Source: a virus. From it: 64,000 nucleotides of DNA. A program made the position numbers and the translations under genes. Under the pieces are notes generated by a model, which worked only from the letters and a program-made list of their open reading frames with translations, had not been told where the DNA came from and did no database searches. The stretch lies in IMG/VR virus record IMGVR_UViG_3300017991_000007, positions 1-64,000 of that record. One strand, 5' to 3'. Shown piece by piece: positions 38,655 to 45,187 of this stretch (the stretch's first letter is position 1; each line of letters begins with the position of its first letter).

Positions 38655-39194
38655 ATGGCAAAGAAAAAGCCGGTCAAATGGGAGCCTTTCAAAGAGGCAT
38701 ATTACCCGGATGATTTTCCGCTTGATGACGATAAGGTTTACAAGAATAATCAGTATCAGGTAGCAGCCAAGCTTTATCCCTCTCAAGGGGGTTTTCCTCA
38801 GTATGTGGGGCTTTCCATTAAGAAGCTGAATAAACACCCCGTACATGATTGGCGGGATTTGCAGCGTATAAAAAATGAGTTGTGCGGGATCAATTGTCAA
38901 GCTATTGAGATTTACCCGCCTGAGTCTGAGTTGGTGGATACTGCCAACCAATATCATCTTTGGGTATTCCCGCCGGGTATCTGCTTACCTATCGGATTTA
39001 GTGAGCGGCGTGTTTCGTGTGATCCTGAATTCCAAGAGCAATTAGAGCAAGATTGTGCTGGTATCGGGATTGATCCAAAGCAGTTGAATAAATCCAAGCA
39101 AAGAGAATTCAAAGAGCATCATAAATGCCGGACCTTGCCGGAAATCGGTAGGGTATGGCAGGATGTTGGCTATGAGGGGGTAGAGGATGATTGA
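38655..39194 (+). CDS. DUF7694-like conserved phage protein
   Basis: A 179-residue protein. The segment SIKKLNKHPVHDWRDLQRIK, then NELCG, IEIYPPESELVDTANQYHLW and a PIGF...RRVS stretch match an uncharacterised phage domain (DUF7694 in my recollection). GGGGGTAGC upstream. Overlaps the next gene by 8 bp. Confidence 0.65.
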   Translation: MAKKKPVKWEPFKEAYYPDDFPLDDDKVYKNNQYQVAAKLYPSQGGFPQYVGLSIKKLNKHPVHDWRDLQRIKNELCGINCQAIEIYPPESELVDTANQYHLWVFPPGICLPIGFSERRVSCDPEFQEQLEQDCAGIGIDPKQLNKSKQREFKEHHKCRTLPEIGRVWQDVGYEGVEDD

Positions 39195-39414
39195 TATCAC
39201 TAAGCCCGTTACCACGGCAAAAGGGCAGCGTGTTATCGGATTGCAGCGGGTACCATGCAACTCTGAGGGTAGAAAAGTAACCTACCCTTTGAAGGGTAGC
39301 GTTGTGGTTTGTGAAAAGCCTTTCAGGACTGAGTACAATGTTTGGACTGATAGCGGCGTGTGGGATGTAGTCTGGAATAGGCACCCGGAACTTAACTTGA
39401 TTCAAGGGGGTTGA
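39187..39414 (+). CDS. Small hypothetical protein
   Basis: A 75-residue beta-rich basic protein, overlapping the DUF7694-like gene. Ends at a TGA that is part of the GGGGGTTGAAA ribosome region of the next gene. Confidence 0.55.
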   Translation: MIDITKPVTTAKGQRVIGLQRVPCNSEGRKVTYPLKGSVVVCEKPFRTEYNVWTDSGVWDVVWNRHPELNLIQGG

Positions 39415-39416
39415 AA

Positions 39417-39671
39417 ATGGCCTTAGTGAGTAGAGAGGAAAAGGACGGCGTTCATATTGACGTGGTTTGTGATCATTGCGGTGCGGTCAATGATGCGGAT
39501 GTAACGCATGATATTGCCGGAAATTATTGCAGCAAACCGGAGTGTCAAAAAGTTTGGTGGAAAAACCGAAAAAAAGGTAAGGCATTTATGGGTAAGCTTT
39601 TGAAAACCACTATGAATTTCATTGAGGGAATGGATGATCTTGCTAAAGAATTTGAGGAAAGTAAGAAATGA
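39417..39671 (+). CDS. Zinc-ribbon protein
   Basis: An 84-residue protein with CDHCG and CSKPEC (two Cys pairs) followed by a Lys-rich helical tail. ATG 39417 follows GGGGGTTGAAA. Overlaps the next gene by ATGA. Confidence 0.6.
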   Translation: MALVSREEKDGVHIDVVCDHCGAVNDADVTHDIAGNYCSKPECQKVWWKNRKKGKAFMGKLLKTTMNFIEGMDDLAKEFEESKK

Positions 39672-39904
39672 CGGCGTTTACTTTTGTGGGAGTGTTGGCG
39701 GTTGGTTTCATCCTTGGGGTGATTTTAGGGCTTTCAATGGGGAGTCAAAAAAGAAAGCTACTTGAGGAATTGCAGGAAACTTATGAGGAAACGGTTGCCA
39801 AGCAAAAAGAGGCAATCAAGCATCAAGATTCTGCTATCGAAACTCAGAAAGAAGCTATTGAAAAGCTTATGCTGAGGCTCAAGGTAGATTATCCTTTTGT
39901 GTGA
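39668..39904 (+). CDS. Membrane-anchored coiled-coil protein
   Basis: A 78-residue protein: N-terminal transmembrane helix with Gly zipper (FVGVLAVGFILGVILGLSMG) and a long Glu/Lys/Gln coiled coil. This is the layout of inner-membrane spanins or of small YtxH-like proteins. No lysis genes are adjacent. Confidence 0.6.
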   Translation: MTAFTFVGVLAVGFILGVILGLSMGSQKRKLLEELQETYEETVAKQKEAIKHQDSAIETQKEAIEKLMLRLKVDYPFV

Positions 39905-39912
39905 GGTAATAA

Positions 39913-40206
39913 ATGAAATTCCGGCTTGAACCTATGGACCTTTTTCCTCTGAATAATATCAGCGGGAAAATCCCTATGGACCTTTTAATTAAAGTTCATT
40001 GGGGTGGTATGTCCAAGTCAAGCTTTTCGCTTGAGTCTTTTATCAGGCAGTACACGCCGGATAAGGTTATCTCATTTTCGGATGCAACGGGTGTGGGGGA
40101 ACCTCTTGTAATGAGGCATTCACAGCTTATGGAAAAGCTTGAGATTGAGGGTATCTTAAAAAAGTGGGAGCGCATTCAGGATGAGCGGGAAAACCGAAAG
40201 CGATAA
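39913..40206 (+). CDS. Hypothetical protein
   Basis: A 97-residue protein, starting 9 bp after the previous gene and overlapping the next by 26 bp. The C-terminus is a charged helix. No family recognised. Confidence 0.55.
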   Translation: MKFRLEPMDLFPLNNISGKIPMDLLIKVHWGGMSKSSFSLESFIRQYTPDKVISFSDATGVGEPLVMRHSQLMEKLEIEGILKKWERIQDERENRKR

Positions 40207-40477
40207 AATTTTTGAGCAATGGCGCACTAAGGTCTATGACCCCAATGAGGGTGGGTTTGTAACCATTAAGCATAGGGATAGGAAGTTCATAGGTACCCTT
40301 TCTTGCGGACCCGGCGGGGTGGGTATCTTTGAGCCTTATGAGCCGTTGCACGTCAATTTTAAGTATGAAATCAATGTGTCTGAGTTGGACCCTGCGGTAG
40401 TTAAGTCGATAAAAGAATTCAGGGCGGGGTGGGGTGCAAAGAAAGTTGAAATAGCTTTAGATGATGATGAGGATTAA
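40181..40477 (+). CDS. Hypothetical protein
   Basis: A 98-residue beta-rich protein with an acidic end (DDDED). The ATG lies inside the previous gene after GGATG-rich sequence; coupled to the next gene by TAATG. Confidence 0.55.
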   Translation: MSGKTESDKIFEQWRTKVYDPNEGGFVTIKHRDRKFIGTLSCGPGGVGIFEPYEPLHVNFKYEINVSELDPAVVKSIKEFRAGWGAKKVEIALDDDED

Positions 40478-40947
40478 TGGAGGCTCCTAAGCACATAAAA
40501 AGTATGAGGGAACTTGTAGATATTTTTGGGGATTTTTATCCGCAAACTACTTTGGAATTGCGTCACTCTGAAATGTTTTCCCCGGTTGGCAGACTCAAAA
40601 TGGGTAGTTGGTCTATTCCGGCTTATGATCCGGTTTCCAAGTACAATAGGACTGAGTACGTTGTGGTATTTACGGACTTTGGCGTTCAATACCGTGGGGA
40701 GCTTGACGTTGAAACTGGAATCATAACTATAGATAGTCATATCACGGGTGACGTGAAAAAGATTGTAACAATGGAGGTCGTAACCTGCGGGTATGCGCCC
40801 GGTGTGGACCCTGATAGACTCGAATACTTTGAGGAAAGGCGGTTGGCGAATTTACCCATTGGGGTACCGTCGCAGTCTTTCAATACACAACACAATGCTT
40901 GGTTTAGGATTCATAGTTTTAGAGAATTGAGGGATAGACCCCCTTAA
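40477..40947 (+). CDS. Hypothetical protein
   Basis: A 156-residue beta-rich protein, last of the operon that begins at 38655. No family recognised. Its stop lies just before the promoter at 40955. Confidence 0.55.
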   Translation: MEAPKHIKSMRELVDIFGDFYPQTTLELRHSEMFSPVGRLKMGSWSIPAYDPVSKYNRTEYVVVFTDFGVQYRGELDVETGIITIDSHITGDVKKIVTMEVVTCGYAPGVDPDRLEYFEERRLANLPIGVPSQSFNTQHNAWFRIHSFRELRDRPP

Positions 40948-40954
40948 AAAATAC

Positions 40955-40982
40955 TTGACAATCCAAATAAGCGGTGTATATT
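40955..40982 (+). promoter_or_regulatory. Sigma70-type promoter
   Basis: TTGACA (40955-40960), 16-bp spacer, TATATT (40977-40982). It opens a region of about 500 bp without a standard gene, ended by the terminator at 41450. Confidence 0.7.
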
Positions 40983-41069
40983 AACCAACCATTACGGCGG
41001 CAAACCGTGACTCTGGATAGCGATTTGTTAGCTGTATTTGCTCAATTTTATTAGGAAAGGGGTGATTAA

Positions 41070-41255
41070 ACGTGTCAAGATTTTGAAGTTCATTTTGATG
41101 AAAGTCTGCTTTTGGACGTAACTCACTGCGAAGTGGGGTACCCCTTGGTAGGGCAGCTTTTTGAATCTCTGGTTTTGTCTTGGCCCTTTATCCGTGATTT
41201 TGATTCACGGGGCAAGTCAGGGGAAAATCAGGCTAAAGAGTCTCTAAGCTTGTGA
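41070..41255 (+). pseudogene. Start-less open frame (possible broken or atypically started gene)
   Basis: A 61-codon open frame with gene-like codon use and protein-like composition begins just after an in-frame TAA, with no ATG, GTG or TTG near its start. AAAGGGGTGATTAAAC followed by GTG sits two bases out of frame. Either a frameshift has separated the ribosome site and GTG from the frame, or it is not translated. Confidence 0.3.
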
Positions 41256-41449
41256 TCTGCGGGGGAACGCTCCGGTAACTATACGGGAAAGAGCCTGAAC
41301 GAGCGAACAGGTCATTTCCTTAAACACCGTGCCGGGGTTTCAACGGAGTTGGCTGCAATCCTATCCAATGTGATCATAGGGCTGCGGTGTTTGGAGGCGG
41401 GTGACTTAGAACATGAAAGGATAGAACTTTGAATAGTTTTACGAGGTAG
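41256..41449 (+). ncRNA. Structured non-coding RNA candidate
   Basis: No frame is open for a useful length. AAACACCG (near 41322) pairs at a distance with CGGTGTTT (near 41384), enclosing hairpins CAAC-GGA-GTTG and CCTAT...ATAGG; upstream CCTG...CAGG forms another hairpin. The region has its own promoter (40955) and terminator (41450). I cannot assign it to a known RNA class. Confidence 0.5.
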
Positions 41450-41482
41450 AGGCCGTTTCCATTGGGAGCGGCCTTTGCTTTT
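41450..41482 (+). terminator. Rho-independent terminator
   Basis: AGGCCG pairs with CGGCCT around a 13-base loop and is followed by TTGCTTTTT. Ends the non-coding transcript. Confidence 0.7.
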
Positions 41483-41500
41483 TGTGCTATGATGTAAAAA

Positions 41501-41516
41501 TGTTTCACATGAAACA
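41501..41516. promoter_or_regulatory. parS-like site
   Basis: TGTTTCACATGAAACA differs at one position from the bacterial centromere consensus TGTTTCACGTGAAACA bound by chromosomal ParB. It lies 15 bp upstream of the next start codon. The phage ParB-like protein at 7851 lacks an obvious parS-binding HTH, so host ParB is a possible reader. Confidence 0.6.
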
Positions 41517-41530
41517 ATTGGAGCTACCCA

Positions 41531-42418
41531 ATGAGCAAAGGCGAAAACCAAACCAATATTACCATCCAAGGCAAGAGCTTCCAACACTACCTATTTTTTC
41601 CACTGTTAATCATAGCTTGCGCTGCTATCGCTATCGGAGTGTACCAATACTATGCCCACCAAAAAGACCTTGATGCGGCCTCAGTTGACGCAAAGAGCCT
41701 GAAAGACCTTGTGAAAAACCTCAAGAAAGCGAATGCGGGGTATGAGCAAGAGATAGATGCCCTTGCAAAACTGGCAACCGACCTCAGAGACAAGCTGGAA
41801 AACGCTGAGTCAGAGGTGCGGGTAGAGGTGCGGACTCGTACAATCCGAATTCCGGGGCAACCAACCGACCCCGTGCAACCGATTGCACTACCACCGTCTT
41901 GTGAGGACTGTCTGCCTCAAATCGAAATGCCCTATCACTTTGAAAATACTTATGTGACGCTGGATGACCTACTCAAATGGTCTGAGGATGACAAAACCTT
42001 TGTTTCGGATGAGGATTACCGCAAGTTCAAACTGAAACCGGAGTTTGATGCGCTGCTTTTGACCCAAGGCACTGAGAATATTGTGGAACAGGATGAGAAA
42101 ATTCTGAGGGCAAGGTGGATCATTGGTGTTGACGGGGGTATCCGTACTCTGAATGATGAGGATAAGCCCGGTGAATTGGGGGCTACTGAGGTTGGCATTA
42201 ATTCCGGGGTTGAATTCCTGAATTTTAAGAAGCTGATAAAGGCACCCTTGGGCATGGCAGCAACAGCCTCAGTCACGCCCGCCGATTGGGAGCAATCGCA
42301 CCTCTCTTTGGGGATGACCTACCGGCCTTTCAGGAATGTTGCCGTGTCTGTTGGCTATGGTCGGTCCATGCAATCCGATATGGCTCTTGTGGGGCTTGGT
42401 GTTTTTCCTATGAAGTAA
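41531..42418 (+). CDS. Membrane-anchored coiled-coil protein with beta-rich C-terminus
   Basis: A 295-residue protein: short N-tail, one transmembrane helix (about 20-38), coiled coil (about 45-95), a Pro-rich linker with SCEDC, then a C-terminal region with alternating strands (HLSLGMTYRPF, NVAVSVGYGRS, MALVGLGVF) like an outer-membrane or virion surface domain. GGAG precedes the ATG. It could span the envelope like a u-spanin or be a virion protein. The parS-like site is just upstream. Confidence 0.55.
   Translation: MSKGENQTNITIQGKSFQHYLFFPLLIIACAAIAIGVYQYYAHQKDLDAASVDAKSLKDLVKNLKKANAGYEQEIDALAKLATDLRDKLENAESEVRVEVRTRTIRIPGQPTDPVQPIALPPSCEDCLPQIEMPYHFENTYVTLDDLLKWSEDDKTFVSDEDYRKFKLKPEFDALLLTQGTENIVEQDEKILRARWIIGVDGGIRTLNDEDKPGELGATEVGINSGVEFLNFKKLIKAPLGMAATASVTPADWEQSHLSLGMTYRPFRNVAVSVGYGRSMQSDMALVGLGVFPMK
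41874..41887. promoter_or_regulatory. Intragenic copy of the 14-bp palindrome
   Basis: TGCAACCGATTGCA inside the membrane coiled-coil gene. Confidence 0.45.
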
Positions 42419-42483
42419 ATGAAAAGGTGTGTTATGATTTAGGTGGTACATTTTGGTTGCCGTTTTGCTATCTTTCCTTTCTG

Positions 42484-42525
42484 AAAGGCCGGTGTTGTCG
42501 CTACCCCCGTTGACACCGGCCTTTC
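42484..42525. terminator. Bidirectional terminator
   Basis: AAAGGCCGGTGT pairs perfectly with ACACCGGCCTTT, giving a 12-bp stem with T-rich flanks on both sides. Confidence 0.75.
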
Positions 42526-42539
42526 CCTTTGAAAATTGT

Positions 42540-42568
42540 TTGCCAGCTAAAATAGTTCCTGCTATCAT
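42540..42568 (+). promoter_or_regulatory. Probable promoter of the collagen-like gene
   Basis: TTGCCA (42540-42545), 17-bp spacer, TATCAT (42563-42568). Same weaker -35 as the MAKGR operon promoter. Confidence 0.5.
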
Positions 42569-42613
42569 TATGTAGGTTATAACCGTTAATTTCTTTGCAA
42601 AGGAGTGAGGTAA

Positions 42614-43114
42614 ATGGCTTACGATGTAGAACTGATTAGGTCGGACGGTGAGGGAAGTCTAAACTTTAACGAGCTTGAGGCGAAAATCAAAGATTTCGTT
42701 GACGCTCTTTCGGTACCGGTGAAAGTGTCGGTTGGAGAGGGTGAGGATGGTCTGTTCGCCGTGATCGAATACGGTACCGACCTTGCCGGTGCGGGTCTTG
42801 TTGGTCCGGCGGGTCCGGCGGGTCCGGCGGGTGATCCAACCGTTCTTTACCCGGTGGAATTTGTCGGGTCCAACGGTGCGGGTCCATGCACCCCGGCCTC
42901 AAAATCGGATGAGGCAATCAACGTGGGTGACAAGCTGGTTCATATCGTTGGATATGTGACGGCTGCGGGTACCTTCGTTGCTACCCCCACATTGGCTGAG
43001 GCTATTGGTTCGGCTGATTTCGATTCGCTGATTACGGCGGGTCCGGTTGTTACGCAGAATAATGTAGCGAATTGGTCCACCAATACCTACATTGCGTTGG
43101 TTGCTCGTACCTAA
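42614..43114 (+). CDS. Collagen-like repeat virion protein
   Basis: A 166-residue protein with a GPAGPAGPAGD triplet run (about 64-74) joining an N-terminal alpha/beta part to a beta-rich C-terminal domain. Collagen-like Gly-x-y runs are common in phage fibres and head decoration proteins. AGGAG site, own promoter and strong terminator, so it is a single-gene unit. Confidence 0.6.
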   Translation: MAYDVELIRSDGEGSLNFNELEAKIKDFVDALSVPVKVSVGEGEDGLFAVIEYGTDLAGAGLVGPAGPAGPAGDPTVLYPVEFVGSNGAGPCTPASKSDEAINVGDKLVHIVGYVTAAGTFVATPTLAEAIGSADFDSLITAGPVVTQNNVANWSTNTYIALVART

Positions 43115-43136
43115 GTAACCGAGCATTTACAGTGGA

Positions 43137-43167
43137 AAGCCCCGGCGTAAAAACCGGGGCTTTTTAT
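43137..43167. terminator. Bidirectional terminator
   Basis: AAAGCCCCGG pairs with CCGGGGCTTT around CGTAAAAA. It ends the collagen-like gene on plus and the minus transcript from 43941. Confidence 0.8.
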
Positions 43168-43486
43168 TAAGAGGGGGATAGGCATTTCAGCCTACCGTTT
43201 CCGCTTACTTGTATGAACGGCAATTCTCCAAAAGGTACCCGCCGGTACATCTTGGCCTCAGCGGTGTTTTTCAATAACCCGGTCCTAAAGTCGGTTGCCG
43301 CCAACCATTACCCCCGAATCACCTCAAACTACCCCTCTTAGCAAATCAAAGAAATAACGGCTTGCTCCCCGTGCCTACCGCCTGAATCAGCCCCAAAAAT
43401 CCTTTGCTGAAACTTCCCTATCGGGTACCTCTAGTTAAGCGGGTAAAAACCCCGAAACGCCCCTAGTCGTATTTCAAAAGTAAGGC
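43168..43486 (-). ncRNA. Gene-free, hairpin-rich region (minus transcript)
   Basis: About 320 bp without a gene on either strand, lying between the tRNA-like element and the bidirectional terminator. Minus-strand hairpins include GGTTG-GCGG-CAACC, TAGGC-TGAAAT-GCCTA and CCGTT...AACGG. It may be a structured RNA at the 3' end of the minus operon. No known class recognised. Confidence 0.35.
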
Positions 43487-43580
43487 GGGATGAGCCGGGG
43501 ATTCAAACCCCGTCGCCATTGTAGCGGCTTTACCATTCGTGATCATATCCGTTTGCAACCGGATACTCCCACCTCATCCC
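43487..43580 (-). ncRNA. tRNA-like structure or degenerate tRNA
   Basis: Minus strand, 94 nt: an 8-bp end stem GGGATGAG/CTCATCCC, an arm ATCCG-GTTGCAAA-CGGAT (43564-43547) that resembles a GCA anticodon arm with an 8-base loop, and a T-arm-like hairpin CGGGG-TTTGAAT-CCCCG (43512-43496) near the 3' end. No canonical D arm or CCA. It is too irregular for a working tRNA by eye, but the arms are unlikely to be accidental. Confidence 0.4.
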
Positions 43581-43744
43581 TACTCTCTTGAGAGGTCTTT
43601 TTTCATTTCCCTCTTGAATACCCTGCGGGTCTTACGGCGCAAGGCTTTCCGTTCTTTTCCGGGTGGGGGTCCGCAGCATGAACAATTCATCCCGCCGGGT
43701 CCAACCCATTTCCAAGAGGTTTTCTTGAATTCATCTATTGTCAT
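43580..43744 (-). CDS. Small basic CSCC protein
   Basis: A 54-residue protein, SWKWVGPGGMNCSCCGPPPG followed by an Arg/Lys-rich tail, of a type common and uncharacterised in phages. The ATG overlaps the previous stop (ATGA). Ends in TAG, which touches the tRNA-like element. Confidence 0.65.
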   Translation of the reverse strand: MTIDEFKKTSWKWVGPGGMNCSCCGPPPGKERKALRRKTRRVFKREMKKDLSRE

Positions 43745-43941
43745 TTTCGCTCATTCCTTTCCCAAAAAAGATCATCCCACATTTCAACCGCCTCAGCTTT
43801 GGTGCGTCCTAACGGTCCCTCAGAGTCACAACTTATGCAAGCTACTCTGAAACCTACTATCATCGGAGCGCAACCGGCGGGTGGGCTTTCCTCCATTTCA
43901 GCCCAAAGCATACCGGAGCCGCCTAAGCACTCAAAGCACAA
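43741..43941 (-). CDS. Lar-like (restriction alleviation) zinc protein, atypical start
   Basis: A frame with CFECLGGSG...ACISCDSEGPLGRT...EAVEMW, the Cys-pair and Trp layout of the Lar/restriction-alleviation family. Such proteins can counter host type I restriction; that role is not shown here. The only in-frame start is TTG at 43941, directly after an AAAGGAG. A well-placed ATG with its own AAAGGAG lies 40 bp further upstream but in another frame, so a frameshift is possible. Confidence 0.5.
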   Translation of the reverse strand: MCFECLGGSGMLWAEMEESPPAGCAPMIVGFRVACISCDSEGPLGRTKAEAVEMWDDLFWERNERK

Positions 43942-44014
43942 CTCCTTTGGTTTTGGCTCATTTCGTACCCCATTTTGAGGCTCCTTTCATGCAAACTGAT
44001 TATCAACTGACTGC

Positions 44015-44070
44015 ATCATAACAACGCTCTTTTGGTGTGTCAAGTAAAAAGTGCAATTGCTTGCATTTTT
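44015..44070 (-). promoter_or_regulatory. Operator/terminator module plus promoter
   Basis: Minus reading: A run, TGCAAGCAATTGCA (44065-44052), T run, TTGACA (44043-44038), 17-bp spacer, TATGAT (44020-44015). Divergent promoter at 44084. Confidence 0.78.
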
Positions 44071-44083
44071 TCTTAAAAAATAC

Positions 44084-44112
44084 TTGACACGGCTATTTAG
44101 GTGTGTTAGGGT
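44084..44112 (+). promoter_or_regulatory. Sigma70-type promoter, divergent
   Basis: TTGACA (44084-44089), 17-bp spacer, TAGGGT (44107-44112). Drives the operon from 44156. Confidence 0.72.
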
Positions 44113-44155
44113 TAAGATAGGTTGAAAACTTGGCAACTGAAAAGGGGTAGCAAAA

Positions 44156-44500
44156 ATGTTAAACGAACACTTTTTAGTGATTGCGGGCAACGGGGGTCAA
44201 CATGACGCTGAGGTTACTGAATTAACCTCTCAGGGTGTGGACCTTTGCCGTGTGCAACGTATTCAACACGGGCGGGGGCGGCGTACTGCGGAATTGGTAA
44301 GGACTATTTACGGATGGTCCGTCCGTCACGGTAGCGGCCTCAATAATTTCGGGATCATGCGTCATTCGTGTCCTTTTGAGGATGCCGTTCAATTCGGTAT
44401 CAATTGGGCAAACCGTGATCCTGATAATCGGGAATTTTTTGTCCGGCGGTCTGCATTCAGCAATATGACTGAGGATGACCGGCGGTTAATTGGTGCGTAA
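44156..44500 (+). CDS. Hypothetical protein
   Basis: A 114-residue Arg/Asn-rich alpha/beta protein. Ribosome site AAGGGGTAGC. First gene of a plus operon. No family recognised. Confidence 0.6.
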   Translation: MLNEHFLVIAGNGGQHDAEVTELTSQGVDLCRVQRIQHGRGRRTAELVRTIYGWSVRHGSGLNNFGIMRHSCPFEDAVQFGINWANRDPDNREFFVRRSAFSNMTEDDRRLIGA

Positions 44501-44517
44501 GAAACGGGGGTAGCAAA

Positions 44518-44763
44518 ATGGAAACGACACGAATTGAACGTACACGAATTGAGCCAACCGACTCAATGACACCGCAAGAGCTACTTGAGGCTGCGAATGT
44601 CATTATGAATCGGGTTGCAGCGGACCCTGAGAGGTTGCCTTTCGCTGAGGCAGTGCGTATCAACACGCTCTTGCTTGAGGCTGAAAGGACCGGACGGGAT
44701 TACGATTGGGAAGTGCTTGAGGTTGCAATCCTGCAATTCCAAGAGGCGCACGGGGATGCCTAA
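44518..44763 (+). CDS. Small acidic helical protein
   Basis: An 81-residue acidic helical protein after GGGGGTAGC. Its first codons (ATGGAAACGACACGAA) closely resemble the shared untranslated leader, as if that sequence had become coding. Overlaps the next gene by 8 bp. Confidence 0.6.
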   Translation: METTRIERTRIEPTDSMTPQELLEAANVIMNRVAADPERLPFAEAVRINTLLLEAERTGRDYDWEVLEVAILQFQEAHGDA

Positions 44764-45187
44764 AGGTGACTGCTTTCAGGCAGCTTTTAACCTACTCCAT
44801 GATATGAGGGATGCCTACTTAGTTCATGCGGTCTGCATAGGCAGGGGCGGGGCTATTACGGGCATTCCTTTTATCCATGCGTGGGTAGAGAAAGATCATA
44901 CCGTATTCGATTATTCCAATGATACTGAGGATGAGATTTTTGCGGACTTGTACTATGGGATAGGTAACGTCCGTTGGATACGAAAATATGATTTTGATGC
45001 GGCGTGTCATAGAGCCGTGGCAACGGAAATCTATGGACCTTGGGATATTGACGTGGACTCTGATACCGGGGATATCTTTGACTGCTTTCCGGGTAAGGGT
45101 GATCCTATAAAAAATGCCTTTGATCCTTGGACCTATTGTAGAGGTCTTTGGGGGATCAAGGATATCTTGGGAGTTAGAGTTGGATAA
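44756..45187 (+). CDS. Conserved phage-type protein (GDCF/HAW motifs)
   Basis: A 143-residue protein with GDCFQAAFNLL at the N-terminus, VHAVCIGRGG and FIHAWVEKDH; I have seen this order in uncharacterised phage proteins. A Cys-His-Asp arrangement hints at a papain-like or transglutaminase-like fold, unproven. The C-terminus (ILGVRVG) weakly resembles the tailed proteins but lacks the conserved Ala. Confidence 0.55.
   Translation: MPKGDCFQAAFNLLHDMRDAYLVHAVCIGRGGAITGIPFIHAWVEKDHTVFDYSNDTEDEIFADLYYGIGNVRWIRKYDFDAACHRAVATEIYGPWDIDVDSDTGDIFDCFPGKGDPIKNAFDPWTYCRGLWGIKDILGVRVG

Noticed and set aside
43168-43486. tmRNA, because the minus strand contains GGGGCTGATT as in bacterial tmRNA 5' ends
   Set aside because: No matching 3' acceptor strand with CCA, no tag frame with the usual layout, and the match is only ten bases.
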